The notes under the pieces were generated by a model. It worked only from the letters and a program-made list of their open reading frames with translations. It was not told the origin of the DNA and searched no databases. This document shows positions 38,201 to 49,551 of a DNA stretch of 64,000 bases, in pieces. Position numbers and translations under genes: made by a program. This DNA is from Lomentospora prolificans (lineage: Eukaryota > Ascomycota > Sordariomycetes > Microascales > Microascaceae), in the NCBI GenBank assembly GCA_029532625.1, contig JARFXM010000004.1:4588001-4652000 (forward strand). The letters are read 5' to 3'. Every line of letters starts with the position of its first letter. Positions within the stretch are counted from its first letter, which is position 1.

Positions 38201-39585
38201 TTTACTACCGAGCATCACTCAAATGGCGGCCGCTAGACGTCGTGTTCCACCAATAATTTTGCTTGTACTTGAGAGCCATAAATTTTGTGGCGGACGCCTG
38301 GAGTTGAGCTTCTCGCGCCGTTGGTGGTCCAGTCAATACCCCAACCCCAGCACAACCTCCCTGGTCTGTCCCACGGAAACGGGATATAGGACGCAGTGAT
38401 AAGCAGCCCTATTTCACATCGGGCTTCATCTCCGTAATGAGCTCCCGCCCTGGGTCGGCGGCTTGCAAGGAGTTTGCCCCTCTCCCTCCCAATTGTACTA
38501 CCCCCTAGTATCATCCATTACTCCAACCACGAGCTCTGTATGCCGTCCCGTCGGGCGGAGAAATACCCAGTGATACCCTACCTTGCTTGGTCAGGTATGC
38601 CTGGAACGACGGGCAGCCCACATTGATTCCATTTCTTCGGGGTCACATTCGCTTGTGCGACAGGTTTGCCGGAGGCGGGAAATTATGGCAGTATCTTCAT
38701 TCATTGGGATTTGGATCCCGCGATACCCCGGGCTGCGCCATTCGCAGCGTTATTGCTGAGGACGGAGTACAAGTGGCCGGAAGCTTCAATTGACTCGATT
38801 TACCCCTGGAGCCACTCTCTGAGGCGATAAAAGGATCAAGCTTTGCCCACAAACGCGTTACGTTGCAGGTATCCTAGGGGAACTGATGTATTCTCAGGTG
38901 TCGCAGGAAAGAAAGAAGGAGGAAGAAAAGACAGGGCTGTATCCACTCTCTTCGGCCGGGATACTAGTCCAAGCTCCGCTAGAACATGCCAGTTAGAACG
39001 GGTTGGAGCCGCGATCTTGGAATGTAGCACGACTCCGTCGGGTTTCTGTTGGTTTGCGAAGTTGCGAACGAAAGAGCAGCTTGCGCACCAAGCCCTAGCC
39101 CAAAGATCTCCAGGCTCCCCCGGCCCACAGTGATGATCAGCCACGATTCCCTGTCCCTACAGGTCAAGAGTGGCCATCCTCCCGAGGACGACGACTCCAT
39201 CAGCCCTCGACTCCAGAGAAGCGAATAGGGGCACACGAGGGACTGCTGCCAAAGAAGGGTAAGCTCCACCATGAACTATCCCTAATTGGGAAAACGGTCG
39301 GATTCCAGGAGAACAGGATGGAGTCAAGGCGAGTTCAGAGTAGTTGAAAGGTCGACAGGTCCCGCTTGGTCTCGCCGAAGCGACGATGTCTCACAACTCA
39401 AACTGTCACAGGGTGCGGAGGCAAACCTCCAGCAGCACTATAAATCCACATTTACGTCATTCAAGAACAACTGCAAATAGGACGAAGCTGAACGACTGCG
39501 TTCAACAACCCCGTAATTGCTTTCGAGATCTCCGAGGCAAGCTAGAGTGGGGACTGGATATGATCGACACATCAAGCAGATCTTG

Positions 39586-39616
39586 GAATGCGTGGATGTG
39601 CACAGTCCACGCATTC
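39586..39616. repeat. Perfect 11-bp inverted repeat, 9-nt loop
   Basis: GAATGCGTGGA (39586-39596) and TCCACGCATTC (39606-39616) pair exactly. The loop TGTGCACAG itself contains the palindrome TGTGCACA. It lies in the gene desert. Confidence 0.7.
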
Positions 39617-42600
39617 GACTTAATTTTATGTTACATTTCCACGAATTAGACTACCACTCAAATGCTGATCCCAGCGGGCCATGCACCTAACAAGGCTTAG
39701 GTCAAATGTTGATGACATGGTCTCCATCACCGCCGATCGATACTTTTTCTATTATTACCATAAAGCAAGAGCAAGGCACCGAAAACAAAGGCTAGGGACC
39801 AGAATGATCAGAAGCCGGGAAACCGGCGATGGGTCAAGGAACGTGAGCTCTAAACCCCCCTTACAAATTACAGGGCCGGTATATTTCCCAACGTCGAGAA
39901 TCCATCGTCGACCTACCCAGCCTGGCAACCCCTGTCCGACTCTGAAGAAGCAAGAAAAGTATTGTACTCTTTTATCCTTGGACAGAGATTCCCAAGAGGC
40001 GCCTCCCCTCGAAAGTTTTGGGGCTGGACTTGCGATATGCATTACACTACACTACATTGAGACTGGTTCGAAGGAAGTCGAGAGGCTTGACCGATCGTAC
40101 GTTTTCTATGCACTAGCTCCAGCACCCCGCCACGCCATCCCTCACAAGAGATGCGCTGGGCTGGCAGAGGCGGACCCCACAAGCAGGGAGAGCTTGGTCA
40201 GAAGATCCTAATGGGCAAATCGCCCTTTTGGAATGCCATCTCGCTAAGTAGCTGGATTAGCGCCACCCAGGCGTCTCACTCGAGTCGCCCTCTTCTTTCT
40301 CACGGACCTAGAGTATCTCCCGGCCGGGTAGCATTCGCACTCGGACCTACTGTACGAAGGAAATCGGCCAAAAGGGGCGTGGTAACTACTCTGCAGGTTT
40401 TCGGATCTGAGTCCGACAAGGGGACCCTATGCTAATCAAAACGGTCAAGAGGAGGAACAAGTTTTTGGTTTCGTGTTCTTGAAGCCCGAGAAACCCGTCG
40501 CTTATGTCGCGGGAAGTGAATTTCACCAGGTATCCCTAGATCGATCGCCGAACAATGGGGGCCAAGAGGCAACAGCCTCACAGATTCGGTGTTTCAATTT
40601 TCCTGTGCTTATACGAACAACCAATTCTGCGCACCTTGCGCAGCAATCGCTGGCGCTGCTTGGCCAGTAGTCGGATAAACATGGTTTTATGCAGAAACCA
40701 TCGAACCATGAGTTGTGCTATCAAGTCTGGGTATTTGCTGTAAGAGAAGCAGCATTCCGGATCTTCTAATCCGTACCTCGTTTCGGCGATTAGCCTGTTA
40801 CTATTCGCTCTTCCTCAAGCTCTTCGCTGCGGCATCCAGCGTGTTCTTACTCGAGGTCCTTCTCCGACACGCCTAAAGGGGCGTTCTGCTGGCACCGAAT
40901 CCCGAGGACCAAACCTACGCAAGGATAGAAGTGAACATTATTGTGTGTTGAAACGTCAAAACGTCGGGCATTGTACTGAAGTATGTGCCTAGGTAGGACA
41001 CTCTCGAGGAAGTCTGCAGGAGTGTTTAGACACCATCAACTTTCACAGCGATCTGGTACAAAAGTTTGGGGGGAGGAGAGAAACCAATGGAGCGTGTCCC
41101 CAACAATAGCCAGCTTGAGGGCTGCCATTTCCATGCCTGCACCATGCATCGAATGAGCTGTTGTCATTCCCAGGGTTTCGACAACAAGCCCTGGCCAGCA
41201 CTTCTTCGCCGATGAGGATGTCGGATTCTACGGGATGAACGAATACCCCGTTTCGAAGCGACCAAGGACTGCCAGGGTCAGGACAAGAGTGCAAGAAAGC
41301 CGGTCCCGGGAAAATCGGGTGTGCCACTCATCTCTACCTTGGCTTTGCAAGGGCGAAAGATTGAGCTCTGAAATATATATTGGTTAATAGAACCCGGAAA
41401 CACAGCAGGAGTACTCATAGGCATGCTGGGAAGTCTGTGTCCGTGATGAGAGATACATCTGAGGATTCTTTTGAGATACGGGTCTACATATAATGCTCCG
41501 GGTTAAACCGGCTTGCCTTGCAGTATTGGCCTATCTTCAAGGTTCTACACACACGCCAGCAACAGCCGCTCATCAGGCCGTTTACAAGCGTTGGTAAAAA
41601 CGGCTCACAAGGAGAGTGGGACGGGGCTTACCCCGGATACGGTAATAGGCGTAACGGTTATCTACTCATCAGGGTCATCGATTGGCGACGAGAAGAGGGA
41701 AATCAAGGCCTCCAGGCCCGCTCTAATCTTGGTGCAGTACAACATACTAGGTGAGTCCAGTACGAGGTGCTTTAGCCAATCTCGACAATTTGGTAAACGC
41801 AATTTACAAGAATGAGGATTACCTTGGTAGGATTTAGCTAAATGCCGAGCTCCTACCCTAGAGATGGACGACCATTCGTTCCTTCTCTTTCCAATGATGT
41901 CGACCCCAAAGTGCTCTATCCAAGGCGATTAGATCAGGGGCCTCGTCATTGCAGGGTACCATCCAGCAGGGTTGGGCAGCGTATTGAGATGCTGCACTCG
42001 CCAGCTGGGTGAAGAAAGTCACAAAAAGGAATCGACTTATTCCCCGGATACAACCTCCCTGGGTCAGGTCGGGAAAGGCGTCCAGAACACATCTCACGCG
42101 CTGCTCGAATCGTTCACACCTCCCTTCCATTCAATCTCGGCCATTGATCTACTAGTAGATTATTTCTATGCTCTACCGTGGGGTTTGGGACAAGCCAAGA
42201 AAGTACTAAGACAAGGGTTTTCCCCCTCCTCCCCCTTGATATGTGCAAATAGAAAGCCAAGATCGAATGCTTGGATTCAAGGGCTCACTGCTTGCCGCCC
42301 TTTTTGAATTAAGTTTCTTAAACCGGGCATCGGGCGCGACTCATGCGACGAACCCTTAAGGTGTGGAGGTTGCCGAATCGGCGAATGTGCACGCTCCGGA
42401 ACGAAGTCAAGTCGTTTGCGACATATGTCGAGAGGGAGGAACACTATCGTCAACACTCTCGGGTAAAGGTCGTACTTCTGCTGAAAAAACAAACTCGGTG
42501 GCTTGATTTATACACTCTACTTGTCTGCAGCCTCTGTATGTCTCGATGTCTTGTGCCGAGCTTCTTCAGCACCGGCACGATGCGTTTGCTAGTTCCACAA

Positions 42601-43227
42601 CCAGCAAGGCCATAGGGGTGAACTTGGACAAACTTATGCTCCGGCGATGATCGGCCATTGTGGGTGTTGAAGACGCCATGCGTCCATCTTGATCTCCTCT
42701 ATCCTCGCACTCCCTTCCCATCTTGTCGACCGGTGAACGACCTACCTCCGGCGCCAATCGTATGGGTGTAGCGACGACAGAAGACTACTGAAACCCAGAA
42801 CATGGCAGAGGTCCTCTTGCTTGTCATCAACCCCACAGGGAGTGAAGGAGGATGGGCTCTCGGGGCGAGAGCCATTCGGGACGTCCAGAATCACAGGCCA
42901 GTATAGAAGGTTGGTGTAGGTTAGTCCTCTCTCTAATGTGGTCAGCAGGTCCGTCATGCAGGCGAATTGTTACCAGAGTATGTCTACTGGGAAGAATACG
43001 ATTGGGAATGCAGTCGGCGAGAATGTGGGTAGCATTCGCTTGCCGACCTGTAAGGCCTCAATAGGATCGAAAGCCGATCCCGCAAGACCCAGGTGCTACC
43101 AGTTCTGTAAACTAGCTTGCGGATCCCGTCCGGTAGCATGATCGAAATGGTTTGCAGACACTGCAATCTAATACCATTCCTGCCTTTTGATGACGATTCC
43201 TGGAAAGGGTTCTTGGCCACAGTAATT

Positions 43228-43251
43228 GGGGGGGGGGGGGGGGGGGGGGGG
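43228..43251. repeat. Poly-G tract of 24 nt
   Basis: Uninterrupted run of 24 G within the gene desert. It is capable of G-quadruplex formation and its length is likely polymorphic or uncertain. Confidence 0.95.
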
Positions 43252-43965
43252 CAAGTAACCGTTGTCGCCCATATGGAGATCTACGATGCATCGCCTCCAC
43301 ATAGGATGTGTCAATGGAGTGGAACCGGAAGCCGAGAGGGCGATCGTGAATGCGACTCTACTCCGCTCTATGTTAGACGGTCTTGCCTCCTGTCTTTCAA
43401 GAGCTGCAGCTTTTTGAGTTTTCATCGGAGTTTCTGTGCCCAGCCGCCGTTAGAGACCTCGTACGAGGGTATTCAGGTGCCATGCTCCTCCTTCGGAACA
43501 GCTAAGATATCAGGGACCACCGGGAGCAGAGAAGTCCTTCCCCAATCGGCTGCAAGAATTGCTCCGTTGAGCTCTATTTCATCCAAGAATAAGAGATATT
43601 CGGCCCAAGTCCATCAATGTTGAACCCGTCTCAGAAACCCAGACATAAGGTTTGTTCGCGGGCCCTGCCCTCCTTAAAAGCGCGAGACCTTCAATCAAGA
43701 GTAGTAAGTGGACGTTTGATGCCACCCCATCGCCCATGCACCATTCTACGCGAGCTGCAAGCCCTTGCGTAAATACCGCCGATCACCGTTATTTGCCTTG
43801 TGGTCATCCCTTCCTTGTTCTCTCCCCCCCTCTCCACCTTCCCTCCTTTCCCACACCCTTGCAATGCCGTTTTCCGTCGTTTTTGGTGTGAGGGCGGGCC
43901 AGCCTCCAACTGCGATACTTCGTACTTGCTTTTCCCGAAAGCCTGGACCGCATTGGGTGAAAGAA

Positions 43966-43982
43966 GGGGGGGGGGGGGGGGG
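43966..43982. repeat. Poly-G tract of 17 nt
   Basis: Second long G run, about 0.7 kb from the 24-nt one and on the same strand. Confidence 0.95.
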
Positions 43983-44237
43983 CGTGCGCAATCTGTTGCA
44001 TGGCGCCTGGGCCAGCCCTCGCTCCCAGTCCTTGCTTGCTCGATATTAGCGTCTGCGAGCGGAGTGTCGCGAAGGAAAGCAGAAAGGTAGCGAGGTGTGG
44101 GTGGGAGTGGTTCAGGGTTCGGGCCACGCTTGCTCGATGCATCCCGAGTTGAAGATCGCCCATCAACCTCCCCTTACCGTATTCGACCTCGTACGAAGTA
44201 CCTCATCCGAATCGGAAGACGCCCTCTTCCAGTACAC

Positions 44238-44287
44238 TTTTTTTTTCCTTCTTTTATTTTTATTTTTATTTTATTTTATTTTTTTTA
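44238..44287. repeat. T/A-rich simple repeat
   Basis: Runs of T separated by single A or C, with several TTTTA units. Low complexity, no coding sense. Confidence 0.85.
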
Positions 44288-46529
44288 TACCTTTGGGTGG
44301 CCTTTGCGGTGATTGTAGTGAATGTAGCTGGTGATGGCCGGTTGCTGAGTCGAGGACAAGGAGACCAGACCACGACCAGAGAAAGTGTTAAGAGGGCTTG
44401 TCAGCGAGGGATTGGAACCCTTGGGGTGAGACGAGGGAGTGCTGAAACCAAACCAGGTTTTGGGCCAGGATTGAAAGGCCAACAGAGGAGGGGAAGGCGC
44501 TAAACAGGCACAAGATCGCGACTTTTACCACAACCGAGAAGCGCTGCAGTGGGCAGTGGTCCGGCACGCGGGAGAGGCACGAGAAGAGTGGCGATTGCCA
44601 GCGGAAAGAGCGCGAGGAAAGAGCGCTAAACTCTGCAAAGGCCCGGATTTCCCCTTCTTTTTTGCTTGTTATATTGCGCTTTACAGGTATGGTGTTCGTG
44701 TGCCGCAGGAAGGAGGGAAAGAAAAAGCAAAATGGCATCGTAAAGTGGCCTAGGGCCGATGGCGGGCGCGAGACATACTCTCCTGTCGAGGCCATGCGAA
44801 GAGACAAAAAAATAGCCCAGGCTCCTTCTTCATTGCTTTTTTGTTTTTTAGCCTCACGGCAATCTTGGCCAGAAGCAGGATTTGATCCTTGTTCTGGCAG
44901 AGATGATAGCGAGATGTGATTCTCGATGCAGACCATGTTGCTTCTTGTCAGACTTGCAACTCTGCGCGACGCACTAATGCCGGCGCCGGGTTCTCCTGGA
45001 CCGGCAGCGCACGCTCACCACCGCCGACTGTGTATAAGCTCCATTTCCTGAATCGACGAGAGGTGCTTCTGACGGGCGTTCCACACGTTTTTCCCCACCT
45101 TGGAGCAGGTGCCACGCGAACAACGGGCTATTAAAGGGGAAGCAAAGAAGCAAGGCCCGCCAAAGAATGAAAAAGAAGAAGAAAAGAAAAAGAAGCGGGA
45201 TCGTCCCAGACTTGCGATTCTCTCCTTGCCGTTCTCCCGTTTCTCATACTCAAACTAGCTTAGCTGCCGCTCGTTACGAGGCAAGGCAAAAGCAACATGC
45301 CGCGTAGGCCGTTATGAAAGAAAAGAGAAGGTCATTTCTCAACCCCGTCTGCTGTTCCACATTTCCGCATCTGGAATCCTGAAGTAGTGTGCACGAAAAT
45401 GACTGGCATCGTCCCCCATGCAAAGAGTTCGTGATCAGGAAGGTGGAGTTGAGAGGATTTGCCGCCGGCTTGAGCGGGAGCGTCCTCTGCCTGGCCGAGA
45501 CAGACTGGTTGGCCCCCGTCTGCCCCCGGGGGGAGAGACAACTGCTCTGCCGTGTCTCTGTGTGTAACGATTGAGCTCCTAAACCATCTCTTCTCAGTTG
45601 TTAAAAGCTCGTGGGTTGGGGACAGATAACGATCCCGGCACTTGGCGAGACATGCCAATATCACAGAATCTAAGACAATATCTGAGACATTTCGTCAACT
45701 TCACATCACATTTCACGCCAAACAGACAAACGGGTATAGTTTTCGGATTCATGGTCTTGCTAACAAGCAGACACAATGCAGCATATGTAGGCCAGTATAA
45801 GAAGGAAACTGCTCAAAGTAACAAACAAACATGACGCCCATCAATCCCTGAACAACTCCCAAATAGAAACAATGGTTGGCCCAAGAAGTTGGCCGCCCGA
45901 TCGTCGGCCAGCCTCCTTTAGGATATGAATAATAATGTGCCAAACTGTAAACAGGCAGAAACAGGAAACAATATAGAGACCCCAATAGCCTCCAGGGTCG
46001 TCTTTGGACTCCCAAAACGCCAGAGTTGATGCGTTCGCTCCGTTTCTTTGTACACCTGAAATCATCCATACACCTCCTTCCTACACCACACCGTTAAATC
46101 TCATCGTCCCATTACTCCTTTCCATCGTCCAGCTTCCCGTTTCCTGGGCTTTGTTTCCTTCTTCTTCTTCCTTTTTTTTTTCTCCCATAACTGGACATTC
46201 CTCCCCACACACGCTTCCCATCTTGACCAGATACAGTGTAAGGAACATATGGCCTCTCCGCCGTATTTCATCAATAAGACAAAGGAAAGTGATAAAAGAG
46301 AGTGGCGAGACTATTCTATGCCTCCCATTGTTCCAATAGAAGCTAGCGCTGTTGTATCTTGGAAGACCAACTAGAAGCCCATTGGAAAGTGCAGCCTACT
46401 CATCTGCACCTGTTCTTTCGGATCTCAGAGACGGGAATCCATCTTGGAAGAGGCTGTAGTAGGAAAGCTGAAACTGCGATCCACCACCGGTGGACGTGCT
46501 CCCGGAGCATCACCGAATGGGATGGCATT

Positions 46530-48818
46530 CTAGACTCGTACGCGCTGCTTGGTCCGCACTAGGAACGGGCTAGGCATATCATCACGTTCAGGATCCCATA
46601 CGGCAACGCAAACCGGCATAGTATCGCTAGCCCTTCGCGCAGGCGCCCGGTCCTTAAAGGCCTTTTTGGGGCTAACATTCTCGGTTCCGGGAGCGATTAC
46701 TGCGGAAAGAGGCCGGCCGCCCGCACGAGCTTGCTGGAGCTCAACCAACGTCCGGCCCCGGATGTTGTTCTTCGCGGCGACCTTGCCAAGGGGCAGGTCT
46801 TCCTTCTTGACCGAAGGCTTTCGGCCGAGCTGGCCGGTCGCGTCGGTGTTTGTTCGATGCACAAGGGTCGTCGCCGACGGGATCTTACTCAATCGGCGAG
46901 TAGGCGATGTGGGTCGTTCTTGGAGTCCGCCCTTTGGTCCCTCAGGACTCATTTGCATGGAGGGGATCAAGGGTAGAGGCTTATTGGAGATTTTTGATGG
47001 AAGAACTGGTCGGTTCTTGGCCATGAAGGGATTCTTATTGGACCGAATGTTCCTGGTTGGCGAAGGAATGAGGTCTTCGTCATCAGAATCCGGAGTCTTG
47101 GAGTCACGGGGGACGTTCCAAAGAAGATCGGCGTTGGGCTGCTGAGTGCCTGCCTTGAAGATGCTTGCACCGCCTAGCGTGGGAGGCTTGGTAGCGGCAT
47201 TACGACGGGGAGACAATGACAACGAAGAGATTGCCATTGGGGAAGGTTCCGACATCTCTACGTCTCCAGGAGTAGCGGCGGGCCCGGCAAACATCGTCTG
47301 CACTCTACGCATGGGCGTTCCAACCGGTCGCTTGGGTGGAGAGGGAGGCCCGTCAGGCTCGGTAATATTGGTGGTGGCAGTCAATTCCAGCTCATTGCTA
47401 TCATTGAGAGAGGAGGCAGAGGACAAAGATGACTGATCCGATTTGAAAGCCGGGGCGGGGTCCGACTGTGTGGTGTTGGCACTGCTGAAAAGCGCCCGCT
47501 TCTTTATTTCAGCCTCAACTTGAGCCCGAACCTCGATATCGAATTGTCGATGGAGATGTTCGAGTTCGATGTTGACGTGCTTTGTAATCTCTAGTTGGGC
47601 CTTGACCTCCCACTCTCTTCGGAGGTTAGCGTCAAGTTCATCGCGCATTGCTGCCCTAGTAGACTCGAGTGTCGCGGCCTGCTGGGCAATCTCGGCTTCC
47701 TTGATACTGAGAGCCGCTTCTCGCGCCTTCAGGATCTTATTCATATCAGACACTTCCTTCTCTTTCCTCATCAATCGCATAATGGGAAGCTGGAGTAGAT
47801 CGAACGTCGATGGTCGCTCGTCGGGGTTCACCCGTAGGCACTCGCGAATAGTGGAAGAAAGTTCGGGCGAGTAACACTCGGGTAGGGCGGGATACTTCCC
47901 CGCCTTGATCTTCTGCACCAATTGGTAGTGAGATTTGGCGTTGAAGGGAGGCTCGCGAGCACAGAGCTCATAAATAATACACCCGAGCGACCAGATGTCG
48001 GATTTGAGTGTGTATCGTTCGGCCGCGCAAATCTCGGGCGACATATAGTAAGGAGTTCCGACATAGGTCGAAGCGAAATCGTGTGACTTTATCATCTTGG
48101 AGAGACCGAAATCGCCCAACTTGACTGAATTGTCCTTACCAAGGAAGACTGAAAGAAGGTCTTGTTAGTCGCTCTCACGTATTAAGTCGTGGTTACCTGT
48201 GCTCACCATTTTCGGGCTTCAAGTCTCGATGCATAATCACGACACCACCTTCAGGCGCCTTTTGGTTCTGGGCTCCAGAAATAATACCGAGAATATCGGA
48301 CCCAATCTCCGGGGGGTCGACGCCGTAGTGACAGCGGTACAGTGCAGACACGAGCTGGGAAAATGTGCTCCAGACGAACGACTCGGTGGCCCTTTGTCCC
48401 TTATTTGTGAGATCCTTAATCACTCTGCCAAGGTCGCCACTCCCACAGTATTCCATATACAGGTGGAGCTCTTGTTGAGACTTGAGATGCTCGCGGTGGT
48501 AGTAAGCGACAATGTTGGGGTGTCTAAGACTGGACAAGCACTGGAATTCGGCGTGGAGCTGCTCTCGCTCCTTTTGCGACATCTTTCCGTAGTTGATCTC
48601 TTTGCGGCAGAGAATCAGACCATCGGACTTCCGCTTCACCCGGCGGATAATACCAAACGAGCCATGTCCTGAAGCGAGATGAGGTTAGTACACCGGAAAA
48701 TCAAAAATTGCGGCAAGGGATGTGGCGGGAGTGGGATGCCACTGAAGGCCTTGAGATCGCGAGGGACCTTACCAATTTTTTCGAGCACATCGTACTCGCT
48801 GGAAGTTGTCGTCGACAT
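46530..48818 (-). CDS. nimA: NIMA-type mitotic serine/threonine kinase (708 aa)
   Basis: Mitotic entry kinase of the NEK family, acting at nuclear pores, chromatin and spindle pole. Exons on the minus strand: 48818-48773, 48668-48207, 48148-46530. The glycine loop G16-H-G-S-F-G21 spans the exon 1/2 junction. Lys38 sits in LCRKEI. HRDLKPEN places the catalytic Asp at 164 and DFG is 182-184. The activation loop FASTYVGTP has Thr201 at the site equivalent to the activating Thr of A. nidulans NIMA. The insert before the HRD motif (GVDPPEIGSDILGI) is typical of fungal NIMA. A coiled coil follows at about residues 295-370, then a Ser/Pro-rich C-terminal tail with many SP/TP sites, ending near PSPFLVRTK. 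Length agrees with the about 700 residues of A. nidulans NIMA. Identity is very secure. Confidence 0.95.
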
Positions 48819-49551
48819 GTTGACTATGTCCTAAATTGTGGATTTGAACTATGTGCAAATGCCCATGGAATTCACAACGTTTGCAGAAAAGGGAAGGGAG
48901 GGTTAGTAAAGAAAAACACAACAAATCTAGCTTCTGCACGCTTCAAAAAGGCAAACTGATGCCACTGCGTGAGAACAAAATTGGTGTTGTTGTGTTGTTT
49001 TGGAGAGGAGTGTCGGTGTTGGAAGTTGAGATGTGCAGCAACGGTGAATGAAGTCTGAGCTGGGCGCTTGGATGTGACGATACCCTTGCTGAGTAAACAA
49101 AAAGGAGCCGGTGTCCCAGCAACGGAGGTCCATGCTAGTCAACCCGAGGCTCTCCCCTTATCGATAAGACCCGCTCCGGCAACCGTCAAAGCATGGATGG
49201 CCTGTGCACCAGGATCAAAAATGGCACAATTTCTGCATAATCTAAGTGACTAGTGCTAAATGCACCACTATGGGAATGCGAATAAGCCCCACCACTGCAC
49301 AAGACGTTCATTAATAATGGAGCCGCCACCCAGGATGCCGGACTCAAGAGCTTCACGAAACTGACGGCTCTAGTGAGACAAGTATCCTTTGCTAATTCTC
49401 AAAATTGCATTTCAAATTTGGGTTAGAACTTTGATTCTGTGCATACTCTCTCTTCTAGACTCTCACCCGCCAACCCGCATCTCTTTTGTTTTGCCGTCTT
49501 GCTAGCGAGTTCCAAGGCGAGGGGACCCCGCCATCGCCACCTTGAACTACC
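48819..49551. promoter_or_regulatory. Divergent intergenic region between nimA and the ankyrin-BTB gene
   Basis: Both genes start at the edges of this 733-nt region and are transcribed away from each other, so it must contain both promoters. A CT-rich stretch at 49444-49510 precedes the ankyrin-BTB ATG and probably marks its transcription start area. No specific operator is recognised. Confidence 0.6.

Larger units (their letters stand above)
28377..46529. other. 18-kb gene desert, no gene supported
   Basis: Between the start of the FlbC-like gene and the 3' end of nimA I find no exon chain, domain, rRNA or tRNA. The longest frames (231 codons at 29346-30041, 176 at 39681-40211, 182 at 44388-44936 minus) overlap other frames and look random. 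Composition is balanced and CpG is not obviously depleted, so it is not typical RIP-degraded transposon DNA. It contains three perfect hairpins (30718-30748, 35203-35234, 39586-39616), two long G-runs and one T/A-rich simple repeat. The left few kilobases are presumably the promoter of the FlbC-like gene. Pseudogenes too decayed to read by eye cannot be excluded. Confidence 0.5.

Noticed and set aside
39681..40211. 176-codon plus-strand frame
   Set aside because: Composition and motifs look random and I recognise no family.
43430..43620. Minus-strand open stretch that could be a decayed enzyme fragment
   Set aside because: About 35 residues read plausibly, but no flanking exons or family could be named. 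Too little to annotate as a pseudogene.
43117..43623. 168-codon plus-strand frame running through the G24 tract
   Set aside because: Its length depends on an unstable homopolymer coding for a glycine run, and neither half resembles a protein.
44396..44420. Possible tRNA B box on the minus strand (GGTTCCAATCC)
   Set aside because: The invariant purine after TTC is C, and no A box, acceptor stem or anticodon arm can be folded around it.
44388..44936. 182-codon minus-strand frame
   Set aside because: Ser/Arg-rich, no domain, overlaps several other frames.
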